64,000 bases of DNA. It comes from Pseudomonas reactans (GTDB lineage: Bacteria; Pseudomonadota; Gammaproteobacteria; Pseudomonadales; Pseudomonadaceae). How positions within the stretch are numbered: the first letter of the stretch is position 1; each line of letters opens with the position of its first letter. Positions 1 through 8,486 of this stretch are shown piece by piece. The translations under genes were made by a program, and so were the position numbers. Under the pieces are notes generated by a model. It was not told the origin of the DNA. It did not search any database and saw nothing but the letters and a program-made list of their open reading frames with translations. The stretch covers positions 62,001-126,000 of the forward strand of contig NZ_JACAPG010000018.1 of assembly GCF_013385825.1 (NCBI RefSeq), read 5' to 3'.

Positions 1-501
1 CCAGGCAACGGTTTTGCCGCCGATGTCAGCCGGGAAACCCTGGACTGCACTGCGATGAACGACCTCAAGGCCGGCAGCCCGGTCAACCTGGAAAAAGCCC
101 TGACCCCGACCACCCGCCTGGGCGGCCATCTGGTCAGCGGCCATGTCGACGGCGTCGGCGAAGTGGTCGCGCGCAGCGAAAACGCGCGTGCCGTGGAATT
201 CCGCATTCGCGCGCCGAAAGAGCTGGCCAAGTACATCGCCCACAAAGGCTCGATCACCGTCGACGGCACCAGCCTGACCGTGAACGCCGTGAATGGCGCC
301 GAATTTGAACTGACCATCATTCCCCACACCCTCAGCGAAACCATCATGGCGTCCTACCAGCCAGGTCGCCGGGTGAACCTGGAAGTGGACTTGCTTGCCC
401 GTTACCTGGAGCGCCTGCTGTTGGGCGATAAGGCCGCAGAGCCAACATCCGGGAACATCACTGAAAGTTTTCTGGCCGCTAACGGCTACCTGAAATCCTG
501 A
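1..501 (+). CDS. ribE: riboflavin synthase alpha subunit (5' truncated by window edge)
   Basis: Open from base 1 in frame 1 with no start codon in the window, so the N-terminus lies upstream. Riboflavin synthase dismutates two 6,7-dimethyl-8-ribityllumazine molecules into riboflavin and a pyrimidine. The visible part covers the second lumazine-binding barrel: TTRLGGHLVSGHVDGVG, the typical repeat start, then GSITVDGTSLTVNAV and a charged C-terminal tail. It is the first gene of a riboflavin block, 15 bp ahead of the next gene, so co-transcription is likely. Symbol follows Pseudomonas use (ribE/ribC naming varies). Family call is secure from the motifs. Confidence 0.95.
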   Translation, partial: PGNGFAADVSRETLDCTAMNDLKAGSPVNLEKALTPTTRLGGHLVSGHVDGVGEVVARSENARAVEFRIRAPKELAKYIAHKGSITVDGTSLTVNAVNGAEFELTIIPHTLSETIMASYQPGRRVNLEVDLLARYLERLLLGDKAAEPTSGNITESFLAANGYLKS

Positions 502-516
502 CCAAGGGGGTGCCGC

Positions 517-1608
517 GTGGCGCTCAATAGCATCGAAGAACTGGTTGAAGACATCCGCCAAGGCAAGATGGTCATCCTGATGGATGACGAAGACCGCGAA
601 AACGAAGGCGACATCATCATGGCCGCCGAGGCCTGCCTGCCTGAGCACATCAACTTCATGGCCAAGCACGCCCGCGGGCTGATCTGCATGCCCATGAGCC
701 GTGAGCGCTGCGAGTTGCTCAAGCTGCCGTTGATGGCGCCGCGCAATGGTTCGGGTTTTGGCACCAAGTTCACCGTCTCGATTGAAGCCACCACCGGGGT
801 CACCACGGGCATCTCCGCCGCCGACCGCGCACGCACCGTGCAGGCCGCCGCCGCCAAAGACGCCAAGGCCGAAGATATCGTCAGCCCTGGCCACATCTTC
901 CCGTTGATGGCCCAACCGGGCGGCACCCTGGCCCGTGCCGGCCACACTGAAGCCGCCTGCGACCTGGCGCGCATGGCCGGTTTCGAGCCGAGCGGAGTGA
1001 TCTGCGAAGTGATGAACGACGACGGCACCATGGCCCGTCGCACCGAACTCGAAGCCTTTGCCGCCGAACACAACCTCAAGATCGGCACCATTGCCGACCT
1101 GATTCACTACCGCATGATCCACGAACGTACCGTTCAGCGGATTGCCGAACAGCCACTGGACAGCGAACTGGGCCAATTCAATTTGGTGACCTACCGTGAT
1201 TCAGTGGAAGGCGACGTGCACATGGCCCTGACCCTGGGCAGCATTTGCGCCGAAGAGCCGACCCTGGTGCGTGTGCACAACATGGACCCATTGCGTGACC
1301 TGCTGATGGTCAAGCAACCGGGCCGCTGGAGCCTGCGCGCCGCCATGGCTGCGGTTTCCGAGGCTGGCAGCGGTGTGGTGCTGTTGCTCGGTCACCCGCT
1401 GGATGGCGATGTGTTGCTGGCGCATATCCGCGAAACGGCTGACCACGCGCCGGTGAAAAAACCGACCACCTACAGCATCGTCGGTGCCGGTTCGCAGATC
1501 CTGCGTGACCTGGGCGTGCGCAAAATGCGCTTGATGAGTGCGCCAATGAAATTTAATGCGATATCCGGTTTCGACCTGGAAGTAGTAGAATACGTGCCCT
1601 CCGAATAA
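517..1608 (+). CDS. ribB: 3,4-dihydroxy-2-butanone-4-phosphate synthase with degenerate GTP cyclohydrolase II-like domain
   Basis: Converts ribulose 5-phosphate to the four-carbon precursor of riboflavin. GTG start preceded by a G-rich Shine-Dalgarno stretch (AAGGGGG) at about 503-509. Residues 1-200 are a complete DHBP synthase with the acidic metal-binding loop DDEDRENEGD and the GHTEAACDLARMAG motif. Residues 205-363 resemble a GTP cyclohydrolase II fold, but the zinc-cysteine motif is absent: where RibA has GRVHSECLTGDALF, this protein has VRVHNMDPLRDLLM. A separate intact ribA lies at 4673, so the C-terminal half is probably not a cyclohydrolase. Such hybrids are often labelled ribBA. 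Confidence 0.93.
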   Translation: MALNSIEELVEDIRQGKMVILMDDEDRENEGDIIMAAEACLPEHINFMAKHARGLICMPMSRERCELLKLPLMAPRNGSGFGTKFTVSIEATTGVTTGISAADRARTVQAAAAKDAKAEDIVSPGHIFPLMAQPGGTLARAGHTEAACDLARMAGFEPSGVICEVMNDDGTMARRTELEAFAAEHNLKIGTIADLIHYRMIHERTVQRIAEQPLDSELGQFNLVTYRDSVEGDVHMALTLGSICAEEPTLVRVHNMDPLRDLLMVKQPGRWSLRAAMAAVSEAGSGVVLLLGHPLDGDVLLAHIRETADHAPVKKPTTYSIVGAGSQILRDLGVRKMRLMSAPMKFNAISGFDLEVVEYVPSE

Positions 1609-1653
1609 AGGCTGGCGATTTTCGCCCCTTGTTCGCGGTTCAAATATCACTAA

Positions 1654-1676
1654 GGGACGCGTCATACATGCGTCCC
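1654..1676 (+). promoter_or_regulatory. short hairpin in the ribB-ribH gap
   Basis: GGGACGC and GCGTCCC form a 7-bp stem with a 9-nt loop, 22 bp before ribH. No U-run follows, so it is not a convincing terminator. It could tune readthrough or ribH translation; function unknown. It is far too small to be an FMN riboswitch. Confidence 0.3.
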
Positions 1677-1698
1677 GGCTCTTTAAGAGATTTGTCGA

Positions 1699-2175
1699 AT
1701 GACCCTGAAGACCATCGAAGGTACCTTCATCGCCCCCAAAGGCCGCTACGCCCTGGTGGTTGGCCGCTTCAACAGCTTCGTGGTTGAAAGCCTGGTAAGC
1801 GGTGCCGTTGACGCCCTGGTTCGCCACGGTGTGAGCGAGAGCGACATCACTATCATCCGCGCGCCTGGCGCCTTCGAAATTCCACTGGTTGCGCAAAAAG
1901 TTGCTCAACAGGGTGAATACGCGGCGATCATCGCTCTGGGCGCGGTCATTCGTGGCGGTACTCCGCACTTCGAATACGTCGCTGGCGAATGCACCAAGGG
2001 CCTGGCCCAGGTGTCCATGGAGTTCGGCGTGCCAGTCGCTTTCGGCGTGCTGACCGTGGATTCCATCGAGCAAGCCATCGAGCGTTCCGGCACCAAGGCC
2101 GGTAACAAAGGCGCTGAAGCTGCCCTGTCCGCCCTGGAAATGGTCAGCCTGCTGTCGCAGTTGGAGGCCAAGTGA
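1699..2175 (+). CDS. ribH: 6,7-dimethyl-8-ribityllumazine synthase
   Basis: Condenses the DHBP and pyrimidine precursors of riboflavin; the enzyme usually forms pentamers or 60-mer shells. 158 residues, normal family length. Recognisable: GRFNSFVVESLVSGAVDAL near the N-terminus, GAFEIPLVAQ, the substrate loop GAVIRGGTPHFEYVA around residues 80-95, and TVDSIEQAIERSGTKAGNKG near the end. The stop TGA at 2173-2175 overlaps the GTG start of nusB, implying translational coupling, an arrangement common in proteobacteria. Confidence 0.97.
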   Translation: MTLKTIEGTFIAPKGRYALVVGRFNSFVVESLVSGAVDALVRHGVSESDITIIRAPGAFEIPLVAQKVAQQGEYAAIIALGAVIRGGTPHFEYVAGECTKGLAQVSMEFGVPVAFGVLTVDSIEQAIERSGTKAGNKGAEAALSALEMVSLLSQLEAK

Positions 2176-2672
2176 TTTCCGACGAGAGCGACAACTTCAA
2201 CCCGCGCGAGCCACGTCCAGCCGATGCTGGCAAGCCGTCCAAGAACGAGAAGCGTCGCGCTGCTCGTCAATTGGCGACCCAGGCGCTGTACCAGCGTCAC
2301 CTGGCGGGCGCGTCGTTGAACGAGATCGAAGCACAGTTTCGCGTCGACAACGATTTCACCTTTGCCGACCTGCCGTACTTCCACGACATCCTGCACGGTG
2401 TGCATGCGCACCTGACCGAGATCGACACGGCCCTGGCACCTTGCCTGGACCTGACCATCGAAGAGCTGGACCCGGTGGAACTGTGCGTGATGCGCCTGTC
2501 TGCCTGGGAACTGCTGTATCGCGTCGACGTGCCGTACCGCGTGGTGATTAACGAAGGTATCGAACTGGCGAAAGTCTACGGTTCGACCGACGGCCACAAG
2601 TTTGTCAACGGCGTACTCGACAAGCTGGCGCCGCGCCTGCGTGAAGCCGAAGTGAAGGCGTACAAGCGCTAA
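2172..2672 (+). CDS. nusB: transcription antitermination factor NusB
   Basis: Small helical RNA-binding protein that pairs with NusE (ribosomal S10) on boxA RNA to support rRNA antitermination. 166 residues. The N-terminal lead is basic (KPSKNEKRRAARQLATQALYQ), followed by a typical NusB helical body with LDPVELCVMRLSAWEL and VVINEGIELAKVYGSTDGHKFVNGVLDKLA. The GTG start at 2172 overlaps the ribH stop by 4 bases; no in-frame ATG nearby would keep the conserved N-terminus. Sits in the conserved rib-nusB-thiL string. Confidence 0.96.
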   Translation: MISDESDNFNPREPRPADAGKPSKNEKRRAARQLATQALYQRHLAGASLNEIEAQFRVDNDFTFADLPYFHDILHGVHAHLTEIDTALAPCLDLTIEELDPVELCVMRLSAWELLYRVDVPYRVVINEGIELAKVYGSTDGHKFVNGVLDKLAPRLREAEVKAYKR

Positions 2673-2690
2673 ACCGCGCTTGGCACCTGA

Positions 2691-3656
2691 ATGGGCGAGT
2701 TTGAGCTGATCCGCAACTACTTCGCCGCCGCGCCCTGTGCGCAAGGCGGCGATGGCATTGCACTTGGGATCGGCGACGACTGCGCCTTGCTGGCGCTCCC
2801 TGCCGGGGAGCAGCTGGCAATCTCCACCGATACTTTGGTGGCCGGGGTGCATTTTGCCGACCCCTGCGACCCGTTCCTGCTGGGCCAGCGCTCGCTGGCC
2901 GTGGCGGTAAGCGATTTGGCCGCCATGGGCGCCAACCCTCTCGCCTTTACACTTGCTCTCACCACACCGACGGTCGATGCCGATTGGCTGCGACGCTATG
3001 CCCAGGGTTTGAACCTAATGGCGCAAAGCTGTGGCGTGGGCCTGGTGGGCGGCGATACCACCCGTGGGCCGTTAAGCCTGACCCTGACTGTGTTTGGTCG
3101 CGTACCCGCCGGGCAAGCCTTGATCCGCAGCGGGGCGCAGCCGGGCGATCTGTTGTGTGCCGGCGGCGAATTGGGCAATGCGGCTGGCGCGCTGCCGTTG
3201 GTATTGGGTCAGCGCAGTGCCGACGCAGCCATCGCTGATCCGCTATTAGCCCATTATTGGTCGCCGCAACCGCAGTTGGCCCTGGGGCTGGCGCTGCGCG
3301 GCAAGGCTACGTCTGCCATGGATATTTCCGACGGCCTGCTGGCCGATTGCGGGCATATCGCCACGGCTTCGGCTGTCAGTCTGTTGATCGAGCGTCAGCG
3401 GTTGCCTTTGTCTCAGGCGCTGTTGGCGTTCGTCGGCGATGACGCGGCGCGCGTAGCGGCGTTGAGTGGGGGCGATGACTATGTGCTGGTGTTCACCCTG
3501 CCACCCGCCGAGCTGGCGCCGTTGCTGGCCGACGGCTGGCCGGTCCATGTGATCGGACGGGTCGAGGCGGGGCAGGGCGTGACGCTGCTGGACGCCAACG
3601 GGCAAGACATCACGCCGGCCATTCGTGGTTATCAACATTTTCGCGGGGCGCCCTGA
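2691..3656 (+). CDS. thiL: thiamine-monophosphate kinase
   Basis: Phosphorylates thiamine monophosphate to the active cofactor thiamine pyrophosphate. 321 residues, full length for the PurM/ThiL-type ATP-binding superfamily. Motifs in order: GIGDDCALL (Mg-ATP aspartates), DTLVAGVHF, SDLAAMGANP, GGDTTRG, MDISDGLLADCGH and GGDDYVLVF. It begins 18 bp after nusB. In P. aeruginosa and P. putida, as I recall, thiL is followed by pgpA; here no pgpA is present before the next gene. Confidence 0.96.
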   Translation: MGEFELIRNYFAAAPCAQGGDGIALGIGDDCALLALPAGEQLAISTDTLVAGVHFADPCDPFLLGQRSLAVAVSDLAAMGANPLAFTLALTTPTVDADWLRRYAQGLNLMAQSCGVGLVGGDTTRGPLSLTLTVFGRVPAGQALIRSGAQPGDLLCAGGELGNAAGALPLVLGQRSADAAIADPLLAHYWSPQPQLALGLALRGKATSAMDISDGLLADCGHIATASAVSLLIERQRLPLSQALLAFVGDDAARVAALSGGDDYVLVFTLPPAELAPLLADGWPVHVIGRVEAGQGVTLLDANGQDITPAIRGYQHFRGAP

Positions 3657-3722
3657 ATCGGCGAGCTGCGCTACCCTCTATAGCGTAATCACGGATGCAA
3701 GGCTCTGTAGGAGGTCGCCCCC

Positions 3723-4442
3723 ATGGATGTGCGCCGCTGGCTGCTGATAGTGCTGTGTGCCTTTACGGCTGGGGTCCAGGCGCAGGACGTGCCCGGCAAG
3801 GTCATGCTGGCCAGTGAGGAATGGAACGACTACACCAACAAAGACGGTAGCGGCCTGGCCTGGGACGTGCTGCGCCAGGTGTTCGAACCTGCCGGGATCA
3901 CGCTGCAGACGCGCTCGGTGCCCTACACCCGCTCGGTCGGCCTGGCCCAGCGCGGCGAAGTGGATGGCTGGGTTGGGTCCTATCGCGATGAAGCCACGGG
4001 GGTGTTGTACCCCCATTGGAATTTCGATTCCGATCACATCTACGCCCTCGGCCTGGCCAGCACGCCGGCGCCGACGGTAGCCACGCTGGGCAATTACCGC
4101 CTGGCCTGGGTGCGTGGCTACAAGTACGAGGAGTACTTGCCCAACGTGCATCGCTTCAACCAGATCGAGCGTCGCGACGGTATTTTGCCGATGCTGCAAC
4201 ACACGCGGGCCGACTTCTACATCGATGCGCTGACTGAGGCCAAGTACGTGCTGAATCAGGCGGATGACCCGTCCAAGTTCACACTGACTCACATTGCCGA
4301 ACTCCCGCTATACATCGGGTTTGCCGATAACGAGCGAGGTCGCGCCTTGATGGGCGTCTTCGACCAGCGCATGGCGGCCCTGGTGAAAAGCGGCGAGTTA
4401 AAGGCGATTTTCGAGCACTGGAAACAACCCTATCCGTTCTAG
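3723..4442 (+). CDS. periplasmic solute-binding protein, amino-acid ABC type (SBP_bac_3-like)
   Basis: 239 residues with a cleavable signal peptide (MDVRRWLLIVLCAFTAGVQA, cut before Q). The mature part starts KVMLASEEWNDYTNKDGSGLAWDV, the usual opening of family-3 solute-binding proteins, and ends with GELKAIFEHWKQPY. A good Shine-Dalgarno (GTAGGAGG) precedes the ATG. No permease or ATPase gene is adjacent, so it is an orphan; such proteins may work with a distant transporter or act only in binding. Ligand cannot be told from sequence. Confidence 0.8.
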   Translation: MDVRRWLLIVLCAFTAGVQAQDVPGKVMLASEEWNDYTNKDGSGLAWDVLRQVFEPAGITLQTRSVPYTRSVGLAQRGEVDGWVGSYRDEATGVLYPHWNFDSDHIYALGLASTPAPTVATLGNYRLAWVRGYKYEEYLPNVHRFNQIERRDGILPMLQHTRADFYIDALTEAKYVLNQADDPSKFTLTHIAELPLYIGFADNERGRALMGVFDQRMAALVKSGELKAIFEHWKQPYPF

Positions 4443-4448
4443 ATCCCC

Positions 4449-4549
4449 TGTAGGAGCGAGCTTGCTCGCGAAAAACGCAAGCACACCGCGGTCACTCAGA
4501 ATGCTTGCGTCATCGTTGACGATTTTTCGCGAGCAAGCTCGCTCCTACA
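4449..4549. repeat. REPIN (inverted pair of REP elements, GAGCGAGCTTGCTCGC type)
   Basis: Outer arms TGTAGGAGCGAGCTTGCTCG and its complement face each other across about 60 bases. The inner part is related to the copies at 37120 and 40224 (shared ATCGTTAACGA-like segment). It separates the solute-binding protein gene from ribA and could also end transcription. Confidence 0.9.
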
Positions 4550-4672
4550 TAGAATCAATAAGAAGGCCAATCGAACCTATTGATCTTTATCAGCGATAAT
4601 TCAGCTTAAGCGTCTGTAGGAACCTGCTGTTACAATGGCCGCCATCGTAAAAACTGAAATCAGGAGCACACG

Positions 4673-5290
4673 GTGCCCGTCGTTTTCGTCGCCGCTTCCA
4701 AGCTGCCTACCCCTTTTGCCACGTTCACCATGAACGGCTTTCTCGAAGAAGCCACCGGGCGCGAGCACGTTGTGCTGAGCCTGGGCGATATCGCGGATGG
4801 CGCGCCGGTGCTGGGGCGTGTGCATTCCGAATGCCTGACCGGCGACGCGCTGTTCAGCCAGCGCTGCGACTGCGGTTCGCAACTGGAGGCCGCCATGCGG
4901 GCCATCGCCCGTGAAGGCCGTGGCGTGCTGCTGTACCTGCGTCAGGAAGGCCGTGGCATTGGCCTGATGAACAAGATCCGCGCCTACGAGCTGCAAGACG
5001 GTGGCGCCGATACTGTTGAAGCCAACGAGCGCCTGGGCTTTGCTGCCGACCAGCGTGACTACGCGATCTGCCTGCCGATGCTGGAGCACCTGGGCGTCAA
5101 ATCCTTGCGCCTGATGACCAACAACCCGCGCAAGGTCAAAGCCTTGACCGAGATGGGCATCACCGTGGCCGAGCGCGTGCCGCTGCATACCGGGCACAAC
5201 CCTCACAACAAGCTCTACCTGGCCACCAAGGCCAGCAAGCTCGACCACATGATGGGCAACGAGCACCAGGGCGAGGTCGACCGCGCGTGA
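4673..5290 (+). CDS. ribA: GTP cyclohydrolase II
   Basis: Opens GTP to the first riboflavin pathway intermediate. 205 residues. The GTG start follows CAGGAG at 4661-4666. The zinc and catalytic signature is intact: GRVHSECLTGDALFSQRCDC at about residues 44-63, then LYLRQEGRGIGLMNKI and RLGFAADQRDY. Separated from the rib cluster by two kilobases and a REPIN, so it probably has its own promoter. It supplies the activity that the C-terminal half of the ribB product appears to have lost. Confidence 0.97.
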   Translation: MPVVFVAASKLPTPFATFTMNGFLEEATGREHVVLSLGDIADGAPVLGRVHSECLTGDALFSQRCDCGSQLEAAMRAIAREGRGVLLYLRQEGRGIGLMNKIRAYELQDGGADTVEANERLGFAADQRDYAICLPMLEHLGVKSLRLMTNNPRKVKALTEMGITVAERVPLHTGHNPHNKLYLATKASKLDHMMGNEHQGEVDRA

Positions 5291-5706
5291 CCCGAGGCCA
5301 GGTGAAACGGCGACTGTCCTTCAATTGGTGGCAGTACCTGGCCCTGGCGCTGCTCCCCCTGTTTGTGATCAACCTGGTGTTCGGCCAAGCCGAATCCTTG
5401 CTCCCGGTGCTGGCCATGCCGTTCTTCATTGCCGGCGTGGCCTCGATGTTTCTCAGCCTGCGTTACTTCCACGGCTATAAACACGCGTTGATCGCCACCT
5501 CCAAAGCCCTCGATACCCCGGAAGAACCGGCTGCCTGGATTACCTTGGCGGCCCGTCGGCGTACGGCATTGCTGGTGGCAGCCGTCCCGGCCTGGATCGG
5601 CGCGCTGGCGGTGTTCGTCGGCCTGGAAGCGGTGCCGCTGTTCCTGCTGGCACTGTCGACGCTGGTGCTGTTCTACCTCTACCGCATCCCCCGTCAACTG
5701 GGATGA
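5287..5706 (+). CDS. small integral membrane protein of unknown function
   Basis: 139 residues, GTG start overlapping the ribA stop by four bases (GTGA), and its own stop overlaps the next ATG (ATGA). Hydrophobic segments at about residues 15-33 (YLALALLPLFVINLVFG), 36-55 and two near residues 93-130 suggest four membrane helices with a short cytoplasmic loop in the middle. Tight coupling on both sides suggests translation with ribA and the btuF-like gene. I do not recognise the family; a role linked to either neighbour is only inference. Confidence 0.7.
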   Translation: MTRGQVKRRLSFNWWQYLALALLPLFVINLVFGQAESLLPVLAMPFFIAGVASMFLSLRYFHGYKHALIATSKALDTPEEPAAWITLAARRRTALLVAAVPAWIGALAVFVGLEAVPLFLLALSTLVLFYLYRIPRQLG

Positions 5707-6488
5707 AGCGTGCCTGGCTGGCGGTCCTGCTGCTGGCGTTGGGTGCCCAGGCATTGGCGGCCGAGCGGGTGGTCAGCCTGGCGCCGTCCCTGTCTGAAAT
5801 CGTTGCTGAACTGGGCGCCGCTGACGTGCTGGTAGGCGTGCTCGATGGCGGTGAGCGCCCGGCCGCCTTGGCGCACGTGGTGTCGGTGGGGCATTACGGC
5901 CAATTGGACATGGAACGCCTGCTCAGCCTCAAGCCGGATCTGATCCTGCTGTGGCCCGGCAGCGTCGGCCCGGCCCAGCGTGCGCAGTTGCAGCGGCTGA
6001 ACATCCCTGTTTATGTCGCTGAGCCCCATAGCCTTGAACAACTCACCACCCAGGTCCAGGCCATCGCCGAGCAATTGGGCCGTGCTGAAGCTGGCCGGCA
6101 ATTGGCCGCGCAATTACGCCAACGCTTGGTCGAATTGCGTCAGCGCTATCAGCGTGCCGAGCCATTGCGCGTGTTTTACCAAGTGTGGAGCCAGCCGTTG
6201 TATACCGTGGGCGGCGGGCAGATCATCAGCGATGCGTTGAATGTGTGCGGTGCGCGCAATGTGTTCGATGACATCAAGCTGCCCGCGCCGCAGGTGAGTA
6301 TCGAGTCGGTGTTGCAGCGTGATCCCGAGATGATACTGGTGGGCGACCAGGCGCAGAAGGATGCGTGGAAGGTCTGGCCGGCGATGGCCGAGCGGGTGCG
6401 CGTGGTGCCGGATAAAGGCCTGGAGCGGCCCAGCGGGCAGATGTTGGAGGCGGTGGCGCGGTTGTGTGAGGTGATCGCGCCTCGCTAG
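5703..6488 (+). CDS. BtuF-like periplasmic cobalamin/metal-chelate binding protein
   Basis: 261 residues with a signal peptide (MKRAWLAVLLLALGAQALA). Mature sequence begins ERVVSLAPSLSEIVAELGAA, the class-III (BtuF/FhuD/TroA-like) helical-backbone binding protein pattern, with LDMERLLSLKPDLILLWPGS after it. A BtuB-like receptor is convergent immediately downstream, which supports vitamin B12 as ligand. No btuC or btuD is present in this window. The stop codon lies in the palindrome CTAG at 6485-6488, shared with the stop of the opposite gene. Confidence 0.82.
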   Translation: MKRAWLAVLLLALGAQALAAERVVSLAPSLSEIVAELGAADVLVGVLDGGERPAALAHVVSVGHYGQLDMERLLSLKPDLILLWPGSVGPAQRAQLQRLNIPVYVAEPHSLEQLTTQVQAIAEQLGRAEAGRQLAAQLRQRLVELRQRYQRAEPLRVFYQVWSQPLYTVGGGQIISDALNVCGARNVFDDIKLPAPQVSIESVLQRDPEMILVGDQAQKDAWKVWPAMAERVRVVPDKGLERPSGQMLEAVARLCEVIAPR

Positions 6489-8374
6489 AGGTCCGGCGTC
6501 CAGGTCACGCCAACCATCAGTGCACGGCCCTCTTCCCGGTAGCCAAATTGCTGGCCTTGATACTGATACAGCGCCCGGCTGTAGGCTTTGTCCAGCAGGT
6601 TATCGACCTTCATGTTCAGCGTGATTTCACGGTTCACCGCCCAACTGGCGCGCAACCCGAGCAACCCATAGCCTCCCAACGGCTGCTCGTTCTTCGGGTC
6701 GTCGTAGCTGCTGCTGACCGCCTGCCAGCTGGCGCCGACGCCGAATTGATCGAATTGGCGATCCAGGTCCAGGCTCACGGTGCGCCTGGCGCGACGTGCC
6801 AACGTATGCCCGGAATCGCGGTCTCGTGGATCAATCAACGCCAGTCCCAAGCTGCTTTGCCAGCCGAACAGCTCTTGCTTGAGCGCGGCTTCGAAGCCGT
6901 TGATGCGTGCCGAACTGACGTTTTGCGGGCCGTCGCTGCCGAACACGATCGCATCCTGGATATCGGTGCGGTACAGCGAAGCTTCCAGGCGGCTGGTGTC
7001 GCCGAGTTGGCTGCGCCATTGCACTTCGTAGCTTTTCGAGGTTTCGGGCTTCAGGTCAGGGTTACTGTTCTTGAAGCCGTATTCGTCCGGGTAATACAAG
7101 TCATTGAACGTCGGGGCGCGGAAGCCCTCGCTGTAGCTCAGCAGCAGGTCATTGTCCGAGTTGATCGGTAAGGTCAGGGTGCCGCTCCAGCTGTTCTGCC
7201 CGCCAAACTGCTGGTTCTGGTCGCGCCGCAGGCCCAGTTCGGTGGAAAACCCTTCGCCGTGGAAGCGATGCTGCACAAAGGCTGCGCGGTTCCAGCGGCT
7301 GTTCTCGGTAAAGGTGGTGGAGCCATGGAGGCGGTCTTCGTACCAGTCGCCGCCGAGTATCAGGATGTTCTGCTCATTCAGCTTCAGGTCGTTCTGCCAA
7401 TTGACCGAGTCGCGGTAGGTGTTGAACACACTGAAATCGTCACTGAGGGTGTCGCGCTTGGTATCGCGGTTTTCGCTGTGGCCCAGTTCCAGGCGCGACT
7501 GCCAGCCCTCGTTGAGCTTGGCATCCACGTAACCGCTGGCGCTGCTCACGGTGTAGTCGGTATAGGGCTTTTGCCCAACGGTTTGCCCGGTGGCGGAGTC
7601 GTAGCGGCCGAAGCTGTTGTCGTACTCCGAATTACCGCGGTTATCCAGCAGATTGAAACCCGCTTCCAGCTCATCGTTGAAGGCGTGGCTAAGGTTCAGG
7701 CTGATGGACTGGTTGCGGTAGGCATCATGGTCGCCATCGCTGGGAAATGACGTGTGCGTCGAGTTAATGCCGGCGGTCTCATCCAGGCTCGCGCCGAGGT
7801 TGAAGCGCGTGTGTTCATCGCCACCGGACAGACCGAGGCTGCGCTCCCACGTTTGGTGACTGCCAAAGCCCATTTTCAATCGCGGCTGTAGACCCTGCCC
7901 GGCATTACGTCGAGTGAACACCTGGATCACGCCGCCAATCGCATCGCTGCCATAGATCACCGAGCGCGAGCCGCGCAGCACTTCAACCCGTTCAATCTGA
8001 TCGACGTTCAGGTACTGCAGGCCGCTGTCGCCGGAAGTGGTGTTGGCAATGCGCTGGCCGTCCACCAACACCAGGCTTTGCGCTGACTTGGTCCCACGGA
8101 TGTAAATCCCCGGCAGGCTGCCACGCCCGCCGGTCGACGCGACCTGCACGCCGGGTACGCGGCTCAGCAGGTCGGTGACAGTGGTGGGTTGCAGGCGGTC
8201 GATATCGTCGCGGGTGAAGACGGTGTTGGCGGCGCTGCTGTCGTTGCGGGCCTGGACCTGGCGGTTGGCGCTGATAACCACATCGGGGAGTTTCAAGGCG
8301 TCGTCGCGGGTGTCGGCGAGCAGGTCGGTGGCAGGCAGAAGAAGAAAGGGCAGGGCAAAGCGCAGGCGATTCAT
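6485..8374 (-). CDS. btuB: TonB-dependent outer-membrane receptor, BtuB-like (vitamin B12)
   Basis: 629 residues: signal peptide ending near DLLA, then a TonB-box-like segment LPDVVISANRQ, the plug (TVTDLLSRVPGVQVASTGGR, IYIRGTKSAQSLVLVDGQRI, VEVLRGSRSVIYGSDAIGGV) and a beta-barrel ending in an aromatic strand (LMVGVTWTPDL). Plug and length fit BtuB better than siderophore receptors. Only 112 bp separate it from dxs upstream, and that gap holds a REP pair, not a cobalamin riboswitch. Regulation is therefore unclear. The link to B12 is supported by the BtuF-like neighbour. Confidence 0.88.
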   Translation of the reverse strand: MNRLRFALPFLLLPATDLLADTRDDALKLPDVVISANRQVQARNDSSAANTVFTRDDIDRLQPTTVTDLLSRVPGVQVASTGGRGSLPGIYIRGTKSAQSLVLVDGQRIANTTSGDSGLQYLNVDQIERVEVLRGSRSVIYGSDAIGGVIQVFTRRNAGQGLQPRLKMGFGSHQTWERSLGLSGGDEHTRFNLGASLDETAGINSTHTSFPSDGDHDAYRNQSISLNLSHAFNDELEAGFNLLDNRGNSEYDNSFGRYDSATGQTVGQKPYTDYTVSSASGYVDAKLNEGWQSRLELGHSENRDTKRDTLSDDFSVFNTYRDSVNWQNDLKLNEQNILILGGDWYEDRLHGSTTFTENSRWNRAAFVQHRFHGEGFSTELGLRRDQNQQFGGQNSWSGTLTLPINSDNDLLLSYSEGFRAPTFNDLYYPDEYGFKNSNPDLKPETSKSYEVQWRSQLGDTSRLEASLYRTDIQDAIVFGSDGPQNVSSARINGFEAALKQELFGWQSSLGLALIDPRDRDSGHTLARRARRTVSLDLDRQFDQFGVGASWQAVSSSYDDPKNEQPLGGYGLLGLRASWAVNREITLNMKVDNLLDKAYSRALYQYQGQQFGYREEGRALMVGVTWTPDL

Positions 8375-8390
8375 GGGCTGTCCATAGCGT

Positions 8391-8475
8391 TGTAGGAGCC
8401 GGCCTGCGATGGCGGTCTGTCTGACACATTGATGTTGACTGTGCGGACGCTATCGCCGGCAAGCCGGCTCCTACA
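8391..8475. repeat. REP pair (GAGCCGGCTTGCCGGC type)
   Basis: TTGTAGGAGCCGGCCTGCGA at the left and ATCGCCGGCAAGCCGGCTCC at the right form an inverted pair in the short gap between dxs and the receptor gene. It likely uncouples the two genes. Confidence 0.88.
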
Positions 8476-8486
8476 GGGGATTTGGG

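Noticed and set aside
1609..1698. FMN riboswitch before ribH
   Set aside because: Only 90 bp and one short hairpin; the conserved FMN element needs about 140 nt with a six-stem shape. If present, it would be upstream of the window near ribE or elsewhere.
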